Assembly: GCF_907165205.1 (NCBI RefSeq)
Contig: NC_058194.1
Coordinates: 28,086,856-28,150,855 of the forward strand
Length of the DNA: 64,000 nt
From: Coccinella septempunctata
Lineage: Eukaryota > Arthropoda > Insecta > Coleoptera > Coccinellidae
Direction: 5' to 3'
Below the pieces are notes generated by a model that was not told where the DNA came from, did no database searches, and worked only from the letters and a program-made list of their open reading frames with translations. Position 1 is the first letter of the stretch; each line of letters starts with the position of its first letter. The position numbers and the translations under genes were made by a program. Shown one piece after another: positions 1 to 11,754 of the stretch.

Positions 1-2314
1 ATAATTTCTTAGCAGAATCGCAGAGATTTGATCGTTTTAACGCAGTTGGAAGCGATACATTACAGTTTCAATATATTTAATGTGTGAATTAACTGGTGAT
101 CTCACTGTTCATTTAAAAGAATTAACTCAGTAAATCAAACTTTTGCGCTCAGAAGACCAGAGTACCAACATTGAGAATAAGTATGAAAAAAATCTGTTCA
201 TGAGAAAAAAATTGATCCTTCTTCCAAAGTTTATAATGAAATTTACTTTTTCATCATGAGTACCACTTATCGAAATGATCTCAGGAACACATCCGTCGGT
301 TCTCTCAGCAAAGCTTCCTCCATCAAATTAATAATTAATCAATTATTCCGAGTGGCAGCGTACAATTTATGCTCATTCGAAATAATTAGTACATACGAGC
401 TGAAACTCGATTCGGTGTTTGTCTGGAGATGTAGTCGAGAAGTTTCGGAACTTCGGAGAAATGGTCCAGAGTCCCTTCTCGGCTCCTTTGGGAGATGCAA
501 CCGCAGTCCTCTGAATGGATGTAATTTCAGATGAAAGGAATTCATCAACGCAAACTTCGAATGTCACTGCAGGACTCACACTGGCTTCAGATTTTGATAA
601 GTTGGGGAAAGAGAGAGGTATAGGAAAAAATGCTGTTTTCACTTCCATGAGTGTTTCAGGAAACTTCGCAGCCGATGTAATTAGTACATGCCAGCTGAAG
701 TAACCCTGCAAACATTTTTCTATCCAATAAGTCACGAAATCCGAAATTTCGAAGTAAGTAGATTCAGAATAAAGGCGTGTGTCTTTTGGTGTGGTATGTT
801 TAGTAATGGGCAAGCTACAAGTCGCAATTTCGAAGCTATTGAGCTGTTGCAGTGTTTGCTGACCCTATATTTCCGACTCAAACCAGTTTGAGTCGCCACG
901 GTTACAACTATACCGAGTCGCGACTACACGTAAAGTCCCTCGGTAGCTCAACACATCATCACCAGGTGGAGAAAGAAGTTTTAACCCGGTCGGACACAAT
1001 CCAGGAAAATCCAGAACTCCTCCAAATCAAGCTCGTGTACCGAATTGACAAGGATAGGTGATATTTAGTAACATTAACACCGTGCATTTCCTTCAAGGCG
1101 ACCTGTTTTGGCTTACAAAATTCAATGGAGTACGATCAGCGCCTCTAGCGTTCATTCGATATGCAGGAATCTACAGCAGCACATGCGGTCTAGGTAGCAC
1201 ATTCGCCTACCCGAGGATAGGTGGCGCACTTTAACCACTGACTCTGAGAGCAGAGGACTTCAGTAATTATCTTTGCTTGGTAGCAGGACACTTAACACTC
1301 GATAATTGCTTATCTTTGTCGATTTGGTGGTGTAAAAGAGTTAAATCTCTCTTGATTCGATGCGAGTAGACATTCGTGACTGAAAAATGGCAGAGAGGGA
1401 TGCCGATGGCCATATTAATGCCCCCCTTCGAGAATATCAAATATCGCAGTAGCGAAATAATGAGACGGCCGTCGGGACCCCATTCAGACGGCAATAAAAA
1501 CCGGCCGGATTTATCGTCGGACGTATTTGATAACAGGCGTCGTCGTTCATTCGGCATCCCCTTGACGATACCTTGAGGACCGGCGCTGGCGCGTCTCCGC
1601 GTTATATAAACTGCGCCATAAAAACAATTGCGCCTCTGATAATACTTCCGGCTTGAGGAACGGTGCCACGCTAGTCCATTTCCGACGCTCTGTATTCCGC
1701 TGTGTCGAGATTCATTGCCTGTCGGAATTAATGGGGACTGGAGGAATTTAAGAAGCAACAATTCCGGTTCGTTCCGGAAGCCCGGATCGACTGTGATTGA
1801 TCGATTCGCGGTTTTTTCTCCTCCTCCGGGATAATTGGCTTGTTTCGACTCAATTAATCATGAATACTGTTTGAGGTACTGTCGCAGCAGAGAACGAATT
1901 GGGCGATCCGGAAGAAATCCTGGGGTGGCCATGTCCTCGTGCCAACCAAAGAGTTGGTATGATGAAAGAAAACGCCTCAAAAGTCTTGGCAATCAAATAT
2001 TTAACATACTCATATAATTGTGTATCTCTGACGAGGTCCACTAACACCGGAACCATGGTCAGCATCTACTCTTCCTCGACGGCATGGCCTTTCTGTTGAT
2101 ACCTGAAGTGAAGGTTGTCAGATTTTTAGATCGTAACATTTCTTGATTATTAAATCAATGGATGTTAGGTGTTTCAATCACTTCACTCTATATTATTCGT
2201 CCGCCTGAATATATACAGACATAAGCCTTTACTTATATATACTTATATACTTATATTTAGATGTCCAGGGAAACAGATGCAAGTTTTTTCTATATTCCGA
2301 ATCAGACATAGGTA
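1..2314. other. Unassigned non-coding DNA
   Basis: No gene was recognised. A 146-codon open frame on the minus strand (373-813) opens with a TTG rather than an ATG and resembles no family I know. A GC-richer stretch at about 1380-1800 contains only overlapping chance frames. A motif near 1172-1232 recurs next to two non-LTR fragments and is treated separately. An AT-rich stretch of repeated CTTATATA-type words lies at 2230-2262. Confidence 0.5.
1176..1222 (+). repeat. Short dispersed motif, also found upstream of two family A retroelement fragments
   Basis: The core reads TAGCACATTCGCCTAC followed by GATAGGTGGCGCAC. A closely similar 35-45-base block lies immediately 5' of the family A reverse-transcriptase copies at 37615-37665 (plus strand) and 8266-8330 (minus strand). 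I see it directly in three places. Its nature (target site, small SINE-like unit or part of a rearranged element) is unknown. Confidence 0.55.
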
Positions 2315-2316
2315 TA

Positions 2317-3431
2317 CGAGGATATTTTGAAAAATTCTTAGCCTACTATAAAACCAAACAAAATTTCAAGGTCAAAATATTTTATTACTCAACATATTTT
2401 CCTCTTAATAGGATACATTTATTACAGCGAATCTGTAACGTCTCTATACCTTTAAAAAAAAATATTTCTTTTTGCTCTGCAAACCAGACCTCTACAGCTT
2501 TTATAACCTCCTCGTTGGAAGAAAATTTACTATCTTTTAAACTTTTTTCCAGCTAAGGAAAGAGATGATACTCAGATGGAGCTAAATCTGTTGAATAAGG
2601 GGGTCATCTAGTAATTCAAACCCCCCATCACGAATTTCTTGCATGACAACAAGAGATTTGTGTGCAGGGGCGTTGTCCTACAAAAACAAACCACCTTTGG
2701 GTAGCTTTCCGCGTCTTTTTTTTTTAATTTTTTCCTGTAGAGTGGTCAGTAACGTCGAATAGTAATCTCCGGTTACTGTTCTACCTTTATTCAAAAAATC
2801 AATCATGATTACTCCATGGCAATCCCAAACAACAACTTTTCCAGCAGATTTTTGGACACAAAACTTCTTTGAGAACCAGAGTGTCGCCATTCCATCGATT
2901 GTTGCTTTGTTTCTGGATCGAGGAAATGTACCCAAGTCTCATCCATAGTAACAATTCGGTTTAAGAAGTCTACATCGTTGTTAAATAGAGCACAGATCGA
3001 ACGCGATGCTTCTACCCTTGCGCGCTTTTGGTCAACATTCAAACATTTGAGGATCAATTTTGCAGCAATTTTTCTCATGTCCAAATTGACGTGAACTATA
3101 TGATGAATGGAAAATTTACCTCTTTTGAAGCTTGCAGTCTTATTATTAAGTAGTATTAAGCATAGTATTAAGCATATCTTTGTAAATCTGCTTACCCTTT
3201 TAAATACAGGTACTTGATGATAGCTCGATACTCCAATTTTTCGATTTTCACAATTTCAGTAGACATCTTCATTCTTTTAATTTATTGCGTAACTCTGGTT
3301 TACTTTTTCGGCCTCAAACTTCACACTGACACTTTTAATGAGTTAAGGTTCGTTGTCGTTGCTATGGTAACCCAATATTTTTTTTCATGCATAGAACTGG
3401 TCTAGGCTAACTAGATATCAATACATCCTCG
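2317..3431 (-). mobile_element. mariner transposon copy 1 with disrupted transposase
   Basis: This is a Tc1/mariner-superfamily element, mariner type, read on the minus strand. Its ends both begin CGAGGAT and continue as imperfect terminal inverted repeats; TA dinucleotides flank both ends (2315-2316 and 3432-3433). The transposase would cut and paste the element through a DD34D active site. The start, MSTEIVKIEKLEYRAIIKYL, lies near 3310. It is followed by a stop and then a deletion joining RGKFSI directly to HHIVHVNLDM, which removes part of the DNA-binding region. The first catalytic aspartate (MDETW) and the second (MIDFLNKG) are present. The third (near 2590, in a TDLAPSEY context) lies in another frame. 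The element is therefore inactive, although both ends remain and could in principle be recognised by a related active transposase. Confidence 0.93.
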
Positions 3432-3711
3432 TATACTCCATTCAATTTATTTTAGCACTCGGTTACTCAGGGGTACCTACTATTTGAATGAGCGAACCCG
3501 AATTCTGAATAGCACTTCCTGAAACCCTGTCTTCTCTCCTTATCGATCACTTTCGGCATTTAATTTTTGTAATATTAATTAATTTTAGTTATGGCAACGG
3601 TGTTATAACATTAAGGACATTTTATGAGTGCCAACCTTACTCTCTTCTAGTTACACAAATTTGAGAAAATCATGGCCAACCGAGTGCTGAAATAAAAGTG
3701 AATGGAGTATA
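3432..3711. mobile_element. Short TA-flanked inverted-repeat element (TATACTCC family)
   Basis: About 280 bp, bounded by TATACTCCATTC at the left and its reverse complement GAATGGAGTATA at the right. The inverted repeat continues for roughly 35 bases and includes TTTTAGCACTCGGTT. It has no coding capacity, so it is a non-autonomous DNA element (MITE). Its left end abuts the 5' end of the mariner exactly at that element's flanking TA. A longer relative lies at 18460-19689. The TA flanks suggest mobilisation by a Tc1/mariner-type enzyme; that is inference. Confidence 0.85.
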
Positions 3712-4724
3712 GTTTATAAAGTTCCCTCTTAAATATTTTCTATGAGGTGAAAAAATCGCGTTGGAGCGTTAACATCCACAGTAAAATACAACTTCAAATC
3801 TGGTTATCCATCCATCCAAAAGTTGAATCATAACGAAGAAAAAATTCACCCCTCCCCCAACATTCTTCGTTTCCCTTTCAACCCTTTTAAAAAGCAAATT
3901 AGTCACGCGTTACGCGGGGGGAGTTTTTTCGAATTCTTCCCGCTTGTAGCGAAAGCAGCTTCTATTGTTGGGACGTCGACCGCAAGCAATATGCGACCAT
4001 TTATTCCGACTTTAATCTACTTAGCAATCTTAATACACATTGCGTGAGGAAGGAGCACCTATTGTGAAGCAGCCCGAACAATTTATTCTCATTTATCAGG
4101 GCAGATTAGGCCGAAAACGGGTCATTTATCTACACATGATTGATGCGAGTTGTGGAGTTCTATCTTGAGATGGGGCGGTTCGCATTCAGCAAACCGCAAG
4201 AGAGATTATTCGGGATGTGGCCCTCTCTATCGGTTTCTGTGCGAAATCTCAATAGTTTCCAAGGGAATAGAGGGTGCGTGTGCTGTTAGATAGTGACCGC
4301 ACTTCTCAAGCTGAGTGAAAGCTCAGAATTTCGATGAAAATTGCACATAGGAGATTCAAATTGAACTACTCCAACTCGAAATGCAAAAAAATTGCCTTCT
4401 GTCTGCTTTTTCAAGTGCTGATGAACTTTGAGTAGAGCAAAATGCGTAAGATAAACGGTGTGTGCATCACACGAACTATGAGAACGAAGCCAAACAGGAT
4501 ACTACTCCCACAACTTCAACAGATTAGCACATGAGTCTATTCTCAGAATATCTGAGGATGGTTCAGATAAGGAAGGATTCTATTTTATGGAATATATCTC
4601 ACCAGTTATTGTAAGTAGAAAAGAAGACTAAGAAAGGCGTTCACAACCAAAACTTCATAAGCAAATACTGTTTTAAATGGTACATAGATGTTTCTGTATC
4701 TGATCCTTGCAGAATATGGTTTAC
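3712..4724. other. Unassigned non-coding DNA
   Basis: No domain, RNA gene or repeat family was recognised. The open frame at 3823-4047 is short and not distinctive. Confidence 0.45.
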
Positions 4725-4860
4725 CACATCGTTGATTGCCTTACAGAAGCTTAGGAAGAACCTAAGGAGAACAGGTCTAGCAGAAACTATGACGAGTGCC
4801 GATTCTGTGAAGAGGAGGAGGAAATTTCTGGTTTCAGAATGCCTCGCTAGTAGTATATCA
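4725..4860 (+). pseudogene. Non-LTR retroelement C-terminal zinc-knuckle fragment
   Basis: Translation gives LRKNLRRTGLAE and then, after a frame change, DECRFCEEEEE. This is the Cys-x2-Cys segment that follows the RNase H domain in many insect non-LTR retrotransposons of R1/jockey type. The fragment near 61.4 kb carries the same motif (DESRFCEEEEK). Only about 130 bases remain and no complete frame exists. The family assignment rests on this short motif alone. Confidence 0.5.
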
Positions 4861-7304
4861 AAGCGAGTTCTGCCTCACTTGATGTTATAACCTCACAATT
4901 TGAATCTTGACTCATAACGAGGGGTAAAATAGATCTTAAAGGGGAGGATAATAGGAGCCTTAAAACAATCTGCTATTTCAGACCAATTGGGCTCCACCTA
5001 TGCAGAAAATACTGATTGACTTAAAAAAAGCACTTGTTTTATAATCACGCCCAGATGAGGGAGCAATCAAATTCATTCAAGAAAGCTCACTACCGTGTTT
5101 GTACTTCTATTTTAATAAAGGACTGTGGAGACCATGAACTCAAATATTATAATGCTTGTCCAAATATTTCACCCCCCACGCCTGCACATATTTCAGGAGA
5201 ACCCACGTTCTCGTTACCCCAATTCATCTTAAAAATGCGAAAAAAACGGGAGTCACCCATTCAGAATCAGCGATGTCTCCCCAAGCACTCTATCTTGGAT
5301 AAATATAGAACTCAAAAGCAAAGGCATCTATGCAGAAGCTACCTGTCATTATTTCATCTCGAATGAATGGTATATTCATATTTGAGAGCAATGCTACTCC
5401 AGTGGGATGTATCCGCTTTCGGTCCATAGCGGAGATATCGTGACTGTCATGAAAATTTTACATCGGACGTTCATTTCGGACTGTATGTTCCACCTTCAAT
5501 TTTTCGAGATAGATGTTGAGGCGATTAGTTTTGAAATTGTTTCATCTGGATTCTCTGCTGCATCATCGTTTTGTTGATTATGAGCCTAGAAAAGTATCGT
5601 AAAATACAGACCAAATGAGAGTTTCAGGAGTCCTGTGTAGTTGCAGTAATTCATTCTAGTAACACTATCAGTACTTCAAGACCATCTGAATATCTATAGA
5701 AATGCAATGATTTTCTGTACCTTTGCCAAGCATACACTGGCACTTAATTCTTATGGATAGGATTTTCGGAAGATTTCTGAAGGGAAAACATCTCATAATT
5801 TGAAAGCATACATACATCCTTCTTTCAGTTGAACTGACCACTATACTTCTTAGTAGGTTTATGTGAATAGCTCATATTGGCACCACAGTTAGAATCATCG
5901 AGGCTTTCGGTTTCTAACATTCAAGCATCTTCTAGGAAGCCAAAAGAATACGAATTTGAAAGGCATCATCAGGAATATACTACAAAACAACCTTGAAGCC
6001 CATGAAAATTTTTTCTGCTTCTTCTTCTTATCTGAGGATAAGCAATCAAGGGAAGAGAAAGCCTGTAGATTGTACATCCCCTCCATATATTCTGAAAACG
6101 ATTGGCTTCGACGGAGATAGAGATGGGTCAACCACTTAGCACTTCAAAAAACCCTCTGGATTCTCAGATATTGGGGTTAATTCCTCGAGTGGTGTATTTA
6201 ATGTATGAAACTGGTAGCCCGGCAAACAAGGAGATGGTACATTTGCCAAGAGCTTCTTCGTGTGCTGGCTTGATTGCCTGGATATTCCTTGTGCCACTGA
6301 TGCTGGTGTGGGGTTTACTGAGAGAACCCAACAACGACTTTCATTCTCATGGTGGAAGGGACTAGTCAACTCACGGCATTTCTGTCAGCGTATCTTTTCG
6401 TCTTAGTCTTTCCAACTTCATACAATCCTTAGACCTTAGACCTCCGTTCGTTCTGGAATTGGCACCGCACAAGAAGAAAAAGAATGCATGATAAACTGAT
6501 GAACAAACCTAATCAAAGATTCCACAGGCAGTTCCTGAAATGATGCGGATATCCCCGAAGATCTCTTCGAACCAACAGCGTGATTTCACCCTCGCCAACA
6601 TACCATGCTTAATTGCAAATCTGGCGACAGAGACAGTCGGAAAAAAGAACAACCCCCATCCCCTACCGACCGCCGACAGTTTCGCCAACCCGGCGCGTCT
6701 ACTCCACTCAAACACCGGAAAATGATAACCTTATTGCTTCTTTCATCTTCCGGTCCCGAGGCCGCGATCGCCCTCGCTTGATTTATTCCGGCACCCGAAT
6801 GGACATTCCACGTCACGCCGTCCTGTCCACACCACCGATTTATGGCGGCCATTCTTATGTGGAAGCGCTCCGCAAAAGGGCGGAAGCCGAGGTGCGAGCA
6901 AGTGCCACTTGTTATCAACATGGCCGCCGTCCATACGTCATCTGATGCCGTCGGGGCATAGCTCTACGCACCCGACCGAATATAAATAAACAACAATACA
7001 CGGCAGAGCATCCGGTCCAGATTTGAAAATATGATATTGAGTGGACACATATTTCGCTGCGTTTTATTGGGGTAATAAGTTGAGGTGGATATATGGAACG
7101 GCCGGCCGGGTATACCGGTTTTTTTTTATTGGTTGGTGGCTCCTGGACCTTCCGCTGCACCAAGATCTTCAATCATACTAGGGTTTAGTCAAATATTGTT
7201 TGGCGCACTTGGAAATTCCTGTGTTTTATTAGAACACCGATTGATAGGATCATCAATCCCATCCTTCTTCATACGCACCACAACTGCTGAGGGAAGTAAG
7301 TCTC
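4861..7304. other. Unassigned DNA with one dispersed repeat
   Basis: Several open frames of 70-110 codons overlap each other on both strands at 5030-5370, 5895-6370 and 6510-7420. None has a recognisable domain, and many open with TTG or CTG. The stretch at about 6540-7100 is visibly richer in G and C than its surroundings and could be regulatory or an old exon, but nothing proves it. The repeat at 5291-5491 is listed separately. Confidence 0.45.
5291..5491 (+). repeat. Dispersed repeat of unknown class, copy 1
   Basis: Starts at TATCTTGGATAAATAT and runs through blocks such as AGCTACCTGTCATTAT, GGGATGTAT and GGAGATAT to a CATCGGACG segment. The same ordered blocks occur at 8803-8990 in the same orientation, at roughly 70 percent identity by eye. 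No coding sequence is conserved between the two. It could be the terminal part of a larger transposable element. Confidence 0.6.
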
Positions 7305-8366
7305 CTTTTTTTTGTGTAGCAGGGGGAAAATCTGCAAAACAGACGAACACACCCTCTCCTGAGGGGGAACAGTGTGGGGATTCTCACTCTCTGAGCTCGA
7401 GACCCACTAAAATCCCTTAACTGCTTCTTCATAGGTTCCGGGCATTTTGCCTATTAACCAGTTGACTCTTATGGTTTCTGGACTCTCACACGATCATAGT
7501 CGTGTTGATAGTTGTATGCTGCCTACAGCTTTTATAGGTTAAGCTCTTCTTTGGTTACATTTAAATCCTTAACTGATCTCTCGGTCTTCGGTGGTAGGTT
7601 CTTGACCTTCTAGCTTCTTCCGTTGGATCGTAGTCGACTAATCTTCGTAGTTCCTCATTTGGATGTTGTTTGGCTTTGTTGAATATCCTTTCCGCCTTTC
7701 TCTTCATAAATTCTGTAACTGGTTCCCATTCCAAGTCCTTGTAGATTTGTTTGTTCCTAACAAACCACCGGGTACGTCCATCGCCATTCTAAGGAGTTTA
7801 TTCTCAGTGGCCTGTATTCTCTTGATGTGGGTCTTGGCTGCGAAGCCCCATGCCGCCTATCCATATGTGAGATGTGGTCGCGCAATAGTTTTAATCATCG
7901 TCAACTTGATGTTCTTATTCATATGACTTCTTCTGCCTATGAGTGGATAAAGTTTACTCATTGCGGCTTTTGTTTTATCAACAGCACATTGGATGTGGTT
8001 TTTCCATGTAAGTCCTCTGTCAAGCGTCACTCCTAGGTATGTTGCTTCATTTTTCCATTCAACCTCTTCTCCATCAACTTCAAGGTTTTTTTCCATCCTC
8101 AATCTTCTCTTTTGCAGTAATATTGCTTGAGTTTTTCTTCCATTGATTTGAATTTTCCATTTGATGCACCATTTGAGTAATTCATCTATGGCTTCCTGCC
8201 AAGTAAGTCTCCGTTCGTTGGGACGCCCATATGTAACAATCGGAGTGGTTGTTTCGAAGCCTATAAAGGCGGGTGCGCCACCTATCGTCAAGTAGGCGTA
8301 TGCTACGATGGATCCCAGTAGGACGCTTTGATATCGATAGGATCGCCCATTGTGGAGAGTCGCCAC
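7305..8366 (-). pseudogene. Family A non-LTR retrotransposon, 5'-truncated, copy 1
   Basis: C-terminal part of a jockey-like reverse transcriptase followed by its 3' untranslated region and a short poly(A) (a T run at 7305-7313 on the plus strand). Recognisable segments include IDELLKWCIKWKIQINGRK, then EATYLGVTLDRGLTW, then KLYPLIGRRSHMNKNIK. These correspond to the region after the catalytic YADD motif, which is itself absent. Retroelement similarity begins only near 8225; the further upstream codons include the dispersed IGGAP-encoding motif. A stop interrupts the frame just after HLTYG, and later frameshifts break the C-terminus. The 3' region matches the copies ending at 38393 and 51247, including a conserved CCCTC...GAGGG hairpin. 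It is a dead-on-arrival insertion. Confidence 0.9.
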
Positions 8367-9444
8367 AGTTACATGTTGCCTTCGATGGACCTAAGTGCTT
8401 CTTCCACTGCCCGATTGCAGAAGATCGAAGCAAGCGGTGCGAAAAACTCCGAGACAAGAAAACAACAAAAACATTGTAAAATGTAATTCAATTTCTAATC
8501 TGCAAAGTTCATAATCTCTGATAACCTCCACATTGTAGAATGAAAGCGGGTAGTCGGGGGTCCTCTGCTACGAGAATAATCCTCCATTACCGTTTCTATT
8601 ACCATCAGGAGCGGCGGTGCAGGAAACAAAGGACGGATAATCCGGAACCGGCTTCCTCGATAACTATAATCAGCAGGACGGGATGGCTGGTGCAGCAGGA
8701 GCATAAAACAGTGCCCTATTCTATCTGTGTATTTATTATGGTCGTCTGGCGGAATCTGTAGATATTCGCGTATCCAAATGAGGTACATCGCTCTCACTAC
8801 TTTATCTTGGATAAATATGAAACTAAAAGGCGAACCATGCAGGAGTTATCTGCCATTATATCTCGAACGAACGGTAGTCACATATGTAAAGGCAATACGA
8901 CTCCTGCGGGATGTATTTGCTTTCTGTTTGTAATGGAGATATAGCCACTCTTCTGAAAATTTAATGTCGGACTCTCGTTTCAACAGTGGGCTGCGCTTTT
9001 CACGTTTCATCCTCCTCGCTTGTGCCTGTTTCAGGAGGGCAGTTGGGGTAGTGAATGACCAAGCTTTATTTCTGTATGTTTTGCAGTTGTTACGTCGGGT
9101 TTTCGATCAGTTGATTTCGCAGAATCTACTTCATCGAACAAATAGGATGTTTCACAGATTACATGATATATTTCAAAGAGCAGCCAGCTTCTTTAGGACA
9201 ATGGAGAAATAACTGAGAAGCTCCAATTCCACTTCTGCACCAAGGGTTGTCCATCTTTGCCATTTTTCTCTGTAGGTACTGACGAGCACCGAAAGCTTGA
9301 AACAGTTGTCTACGGGTAATATTTTTCTGAGGGTTATCTCCATTAAATTTCTCCTATTTTTCACTGATTCATTCATCCATTGCTGTATCCCGTTTCCGAG
9401 GATGAATGTACAAAAAGATTCAAAAACAGAAATATCGATGCAAT
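8367..9444. other. Unassigned DNA with one dispersed repeat
   Basis: Holds the second copy of the dispersed repeat (8803-8990). The open frames at 8964-9212 (plus) and 9173-9475 (minus) overlap antiparallel and neither matches a family I know. No other signal is visible. Confidence 0.4.
8803..8990 (+). repeat. Dispersed repeat of unknown class, copy 2
   Basis: Same ordered blocks as the copy at 5291-5491, starting at TATCTTGGATAAATATGA and containing AGGAGTTATCTGCCATTAT and GGGATGTATTTGCTT. Divergence between the copies is substantial, so both are old. Confidence 0.6.
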
Positions 9445-10256
9445 CAAATTGATAACTTCTTAGGGCTACTTGCAACTGTGTGCCCTCTTGTGACTGAAGA
9501 GACCCAATCGTGACCTACAGATCCTTCCATATTCCGGGCATGGATAGTCACCAACCAGATCTTGCCACCGCTGTATTCTTCTAGAGTCTCCATTATAACT
9601 GTGCACCAAAGACCTCCACTGTGATCTGTCTAACGCTAGTTGTTCCCAGTAATGATTGGCATTAACTGATTTTAGGGATTGATGCAGTAAATTCTTCAAC
9701 CGCTTATACTGGCCTTCTAGTTTCCGAGCTCCCTCTGTGAATTCGCCATACAGAGCTATTTTGAGAAGTCTTGTGTCTTGCATCCTCAGAATGTGGCCGC
9801 TCCATCTGAGTCGGGCCCTCGTTACTTGAGTCTAAATTGTTATACAACTCTCGTGCTGCAAGACTTCCGCATTTGAACCTTTGTGGAACCATCTGATGTG
9901 CATTATTTATGACGTTGTTGCGTTTGTTCAGGCTGTTCAATATGTCGCCTGTAGGGCGTCCAGCTTTCGCTTTCGTAAAGAAGCGTTGGGAGGTTGCTTT
10001 GTAAACAGCTGTCTTGGTCTACAGATTTAGGTCTTGATTTTGAAACACTCTGTCCTTTAGCTTCCAGAATGACCATGATGCCGAATTGATACGGTTGTGT
10101 ATTTCCGTGTCCAGGTTAGCTTTAGTATTTATGAAGCTTCCCAAGTATTTGAACTTCTCGACCTGTTCTAGAGGTTCTTCCTCCAGGATGATATCCGTTT
10201 GAAGGCTTTCTGGCGGACTTACCAGGATTTTGGTATTGTCAATATTGAGTCTAATG
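9445..10256 (-). pseudogene. Family C non-LTR retrotransposon with C-terminal C2H2-like finger, copy 1
   Basis: Read on the minus strand this starts inside the reverse-transcriptase thumb region (SPPESLQTDI, then FKYLGSFINT near 10165) and runs to the end of the protein. The C-terminus has a finger-like segment, CPEYGRICRSRLGLFSHKRA, in which the second cysteine has become tyrosine. The ending GCAAGTAGCCCTAAGAA is shared with the two other copies (44862-45443 and 58757-59500). Frameshifts and stops break the frame into pieces and the 5' part is missing, so it is inactive. The exact clade is not assigned. Such C-terminal fingers are known in several insect endonuclease/reverse-transcriptase elements. 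Confidence 0.88.
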
Positions 10257-11092
10257 CCTAAAGTTTCGTATATATGGGATGAAACTTCAGATCATGTGAT
10301 GACAGAATGCCTCGTTATCATTTTATTCAGTCTGTATATGAATTCGCATTTACCATTTACCCCCCAACAAAAGAACCGTTTACAAAACCGAAAAAGCCGA
10401 GCACATGTTTCGTTTCATGATTCCTAAAGCCCCTTTTTTGCGGTAAATTATGAGCCTCGTCCAACGCTACAAATCGAACAGAGATAGAGTCGGTGCATTG
10501 TCCCTGGTCGACGTTGGAAAGAATGAATATTCGGCGAAAATGCTGCTACCGCTGCCAAATTCAATTCTTCCAGGCCGGACGGAAAGCCAAATGTATATTA
10601 GATTCGACAGTCCGAATACTCGCCATTTTCCGGACATGGCCGCAAGAACGCCAGCGGATGCGGGGTGGAACGGTCCAAGTTTTTAGGGTCCACATATTAT
10701 TAGGGATGGATATTTTTCTGTTGCTCCTTTTATCTCGGTTTTTGGCCTGCTCTTCTATCGATCATGGACCGGGGGGTATTTCCACATGGAATTATCCTGA
10801 AATTGCCGTGTACGATAGGAAATGGAGGGCATTTGATCTTTCCTATCGAGGTCCTGGATTATGCGAAAGCGGTGGAAAACTTCAGCAGCAAGATTTGTTA
10901 TTAGTTATTTGAAGAAAATTTTTTTTTCGAAAGAGTTTTCCTTCAACAATAGATACTTAGGTTTTTACTAAACAAAAATAGAAAGACAACGAAATACTGT
11001 CCAGTCTGTAATTTCCAGAATTTAAAATGACCTCCGAATCGTTCCTATGAAAAAAATCTAAAGAGTAAGCAATTTTATGTAGGTAAGACAAT
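10257..11092. other. Unassigned DNA upstream of the poly(A) signal of the minus-strand gene
   Basis: Overlapping frames at 10450-10912 have no recognisable domain. Nothing else is seen. Confidence 0.4.
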
Positions 11093-11094
11093 AA

Positions 11095-11100
11095 TTTATT
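11095..11100 (-). terminator. Candidate poly(A) signal AATAAA
   Basis: AATAAA on the minus strand, about 60 bases after the stop codon of the 197-residue reading frame. Distance and orientation suit 3' end formation of that gene. Confidence 0.5.
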
Positions 11101-11160
11101 CCAAAAATGTTGAGTCACAAAAGAGTTGAGTATCACTGTTACACTTCCGGATGTTTCATA

Positions 11161-11754
11161 TCAAGCTTTGCATGTGGCACATGGAATATGATTCGTGACG
11201 TATAAAACCATGAGCAGAAAGAGAATTCCCTTACAGAGAAAATCAAAGATTGGCAACAGATTTTCTCCAGCACTTCGCTGAAATTCCTTCCAAATAGACG
11301 TACTACTTATGGCATAATCTTGTGTTTTAAGTGCTCGAACAGTATGATTCACGTTTTTCGATGGCTTATCTTCCTTATAGTTCCTACTGTGATTATTGTC
11401 CCTGTACTCTTTGTTGTGTTTCTCTCTGATCTTCACCCTCTGCCCTTCTTTCAAATTCTCAACGCCCCTTCTTCTCGCTAGTCCTCCCTCTGTCGAATCC
11501 TGCAATCTCAACAAATTCTTCGTCACTTTCTCAGACAGGTGACATATTCGTTTAGCGTCGTAAGTGGGGTTATATCCAGGTGGATCCAGCAGGTCGTATA
11601 TGTTCGAGCTGAGCGAGAACAAGGAGTCTAGGCTCTGTCTCTCTGCTAGAATTTTTTTGTCTCGTAGTATTTTCCTTCGTAATCTCTCCTTCAGGATGGA
11701 AATGGGAATGCAGGACTTGGCTTTTTTCGGCGGGGACTCGATATCTACTGACAT
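11161..11754 (-). CDS. Hypothetical 197-residue basic protein with C-terminal membrane segment
   Basis: Apart from one retroelement frame, this belongs to the longest uninterrupted reading frame in the window and is the best candidate for a host gene. The open frame extends upstream to a TTG, but the first ATG, at 11754, sits in a good insect start context (CAAAATG), so I start there. The protein begins MSVDIESPPKKAKS, with a basic PPKKAK cluster that could be a nuclear signal. It continues with a charged, probably helical stretch (ISILKERLRRKILRDKK, about residues 20-36), a serine-rich segment, a long lysine/arginine-rich middle (about 95-140), and a hydrophobic run near the end (FLCKGILFLLMVLYV) that could be a tail anchor. 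The last residues are CATCKA. A poly(A) signal lies just downstream. No intron is evident. I recognise no family. It could also be a chance frame or an exon of a larger gene. Confidence 0.5.
   Translation of the reverse strand: MSVDIESPPKKAKSCIPISILKERLRRKILRDKKILAERQSLDSLFSLSSNIYDLLDPPGYNPTYDAKRICHLSEKVTKNLLRLQDSTEGGLARRRGVENLKEGQRVKIREKHNKEYRDNNHSRNYKEDKPSKNVNHTVRALKTQDYAISSTSIWKEFQRSAGENLLPIFDFLCKGILFLLMVLYVTNHIPCATCKA

Noticed and set aside
373..813. 146-codon frame on the minus strand as a gene
   Set aside because: It starts with TTG, has no recognisable domain and no supporting splice or poly(A) signals.
6509..7420. Cluster of overlapping frames on both strands in GC-richer DNA
   Set aside because: They overlap in several frames with no domain; elevated GC alone explains the scarcity of stops.
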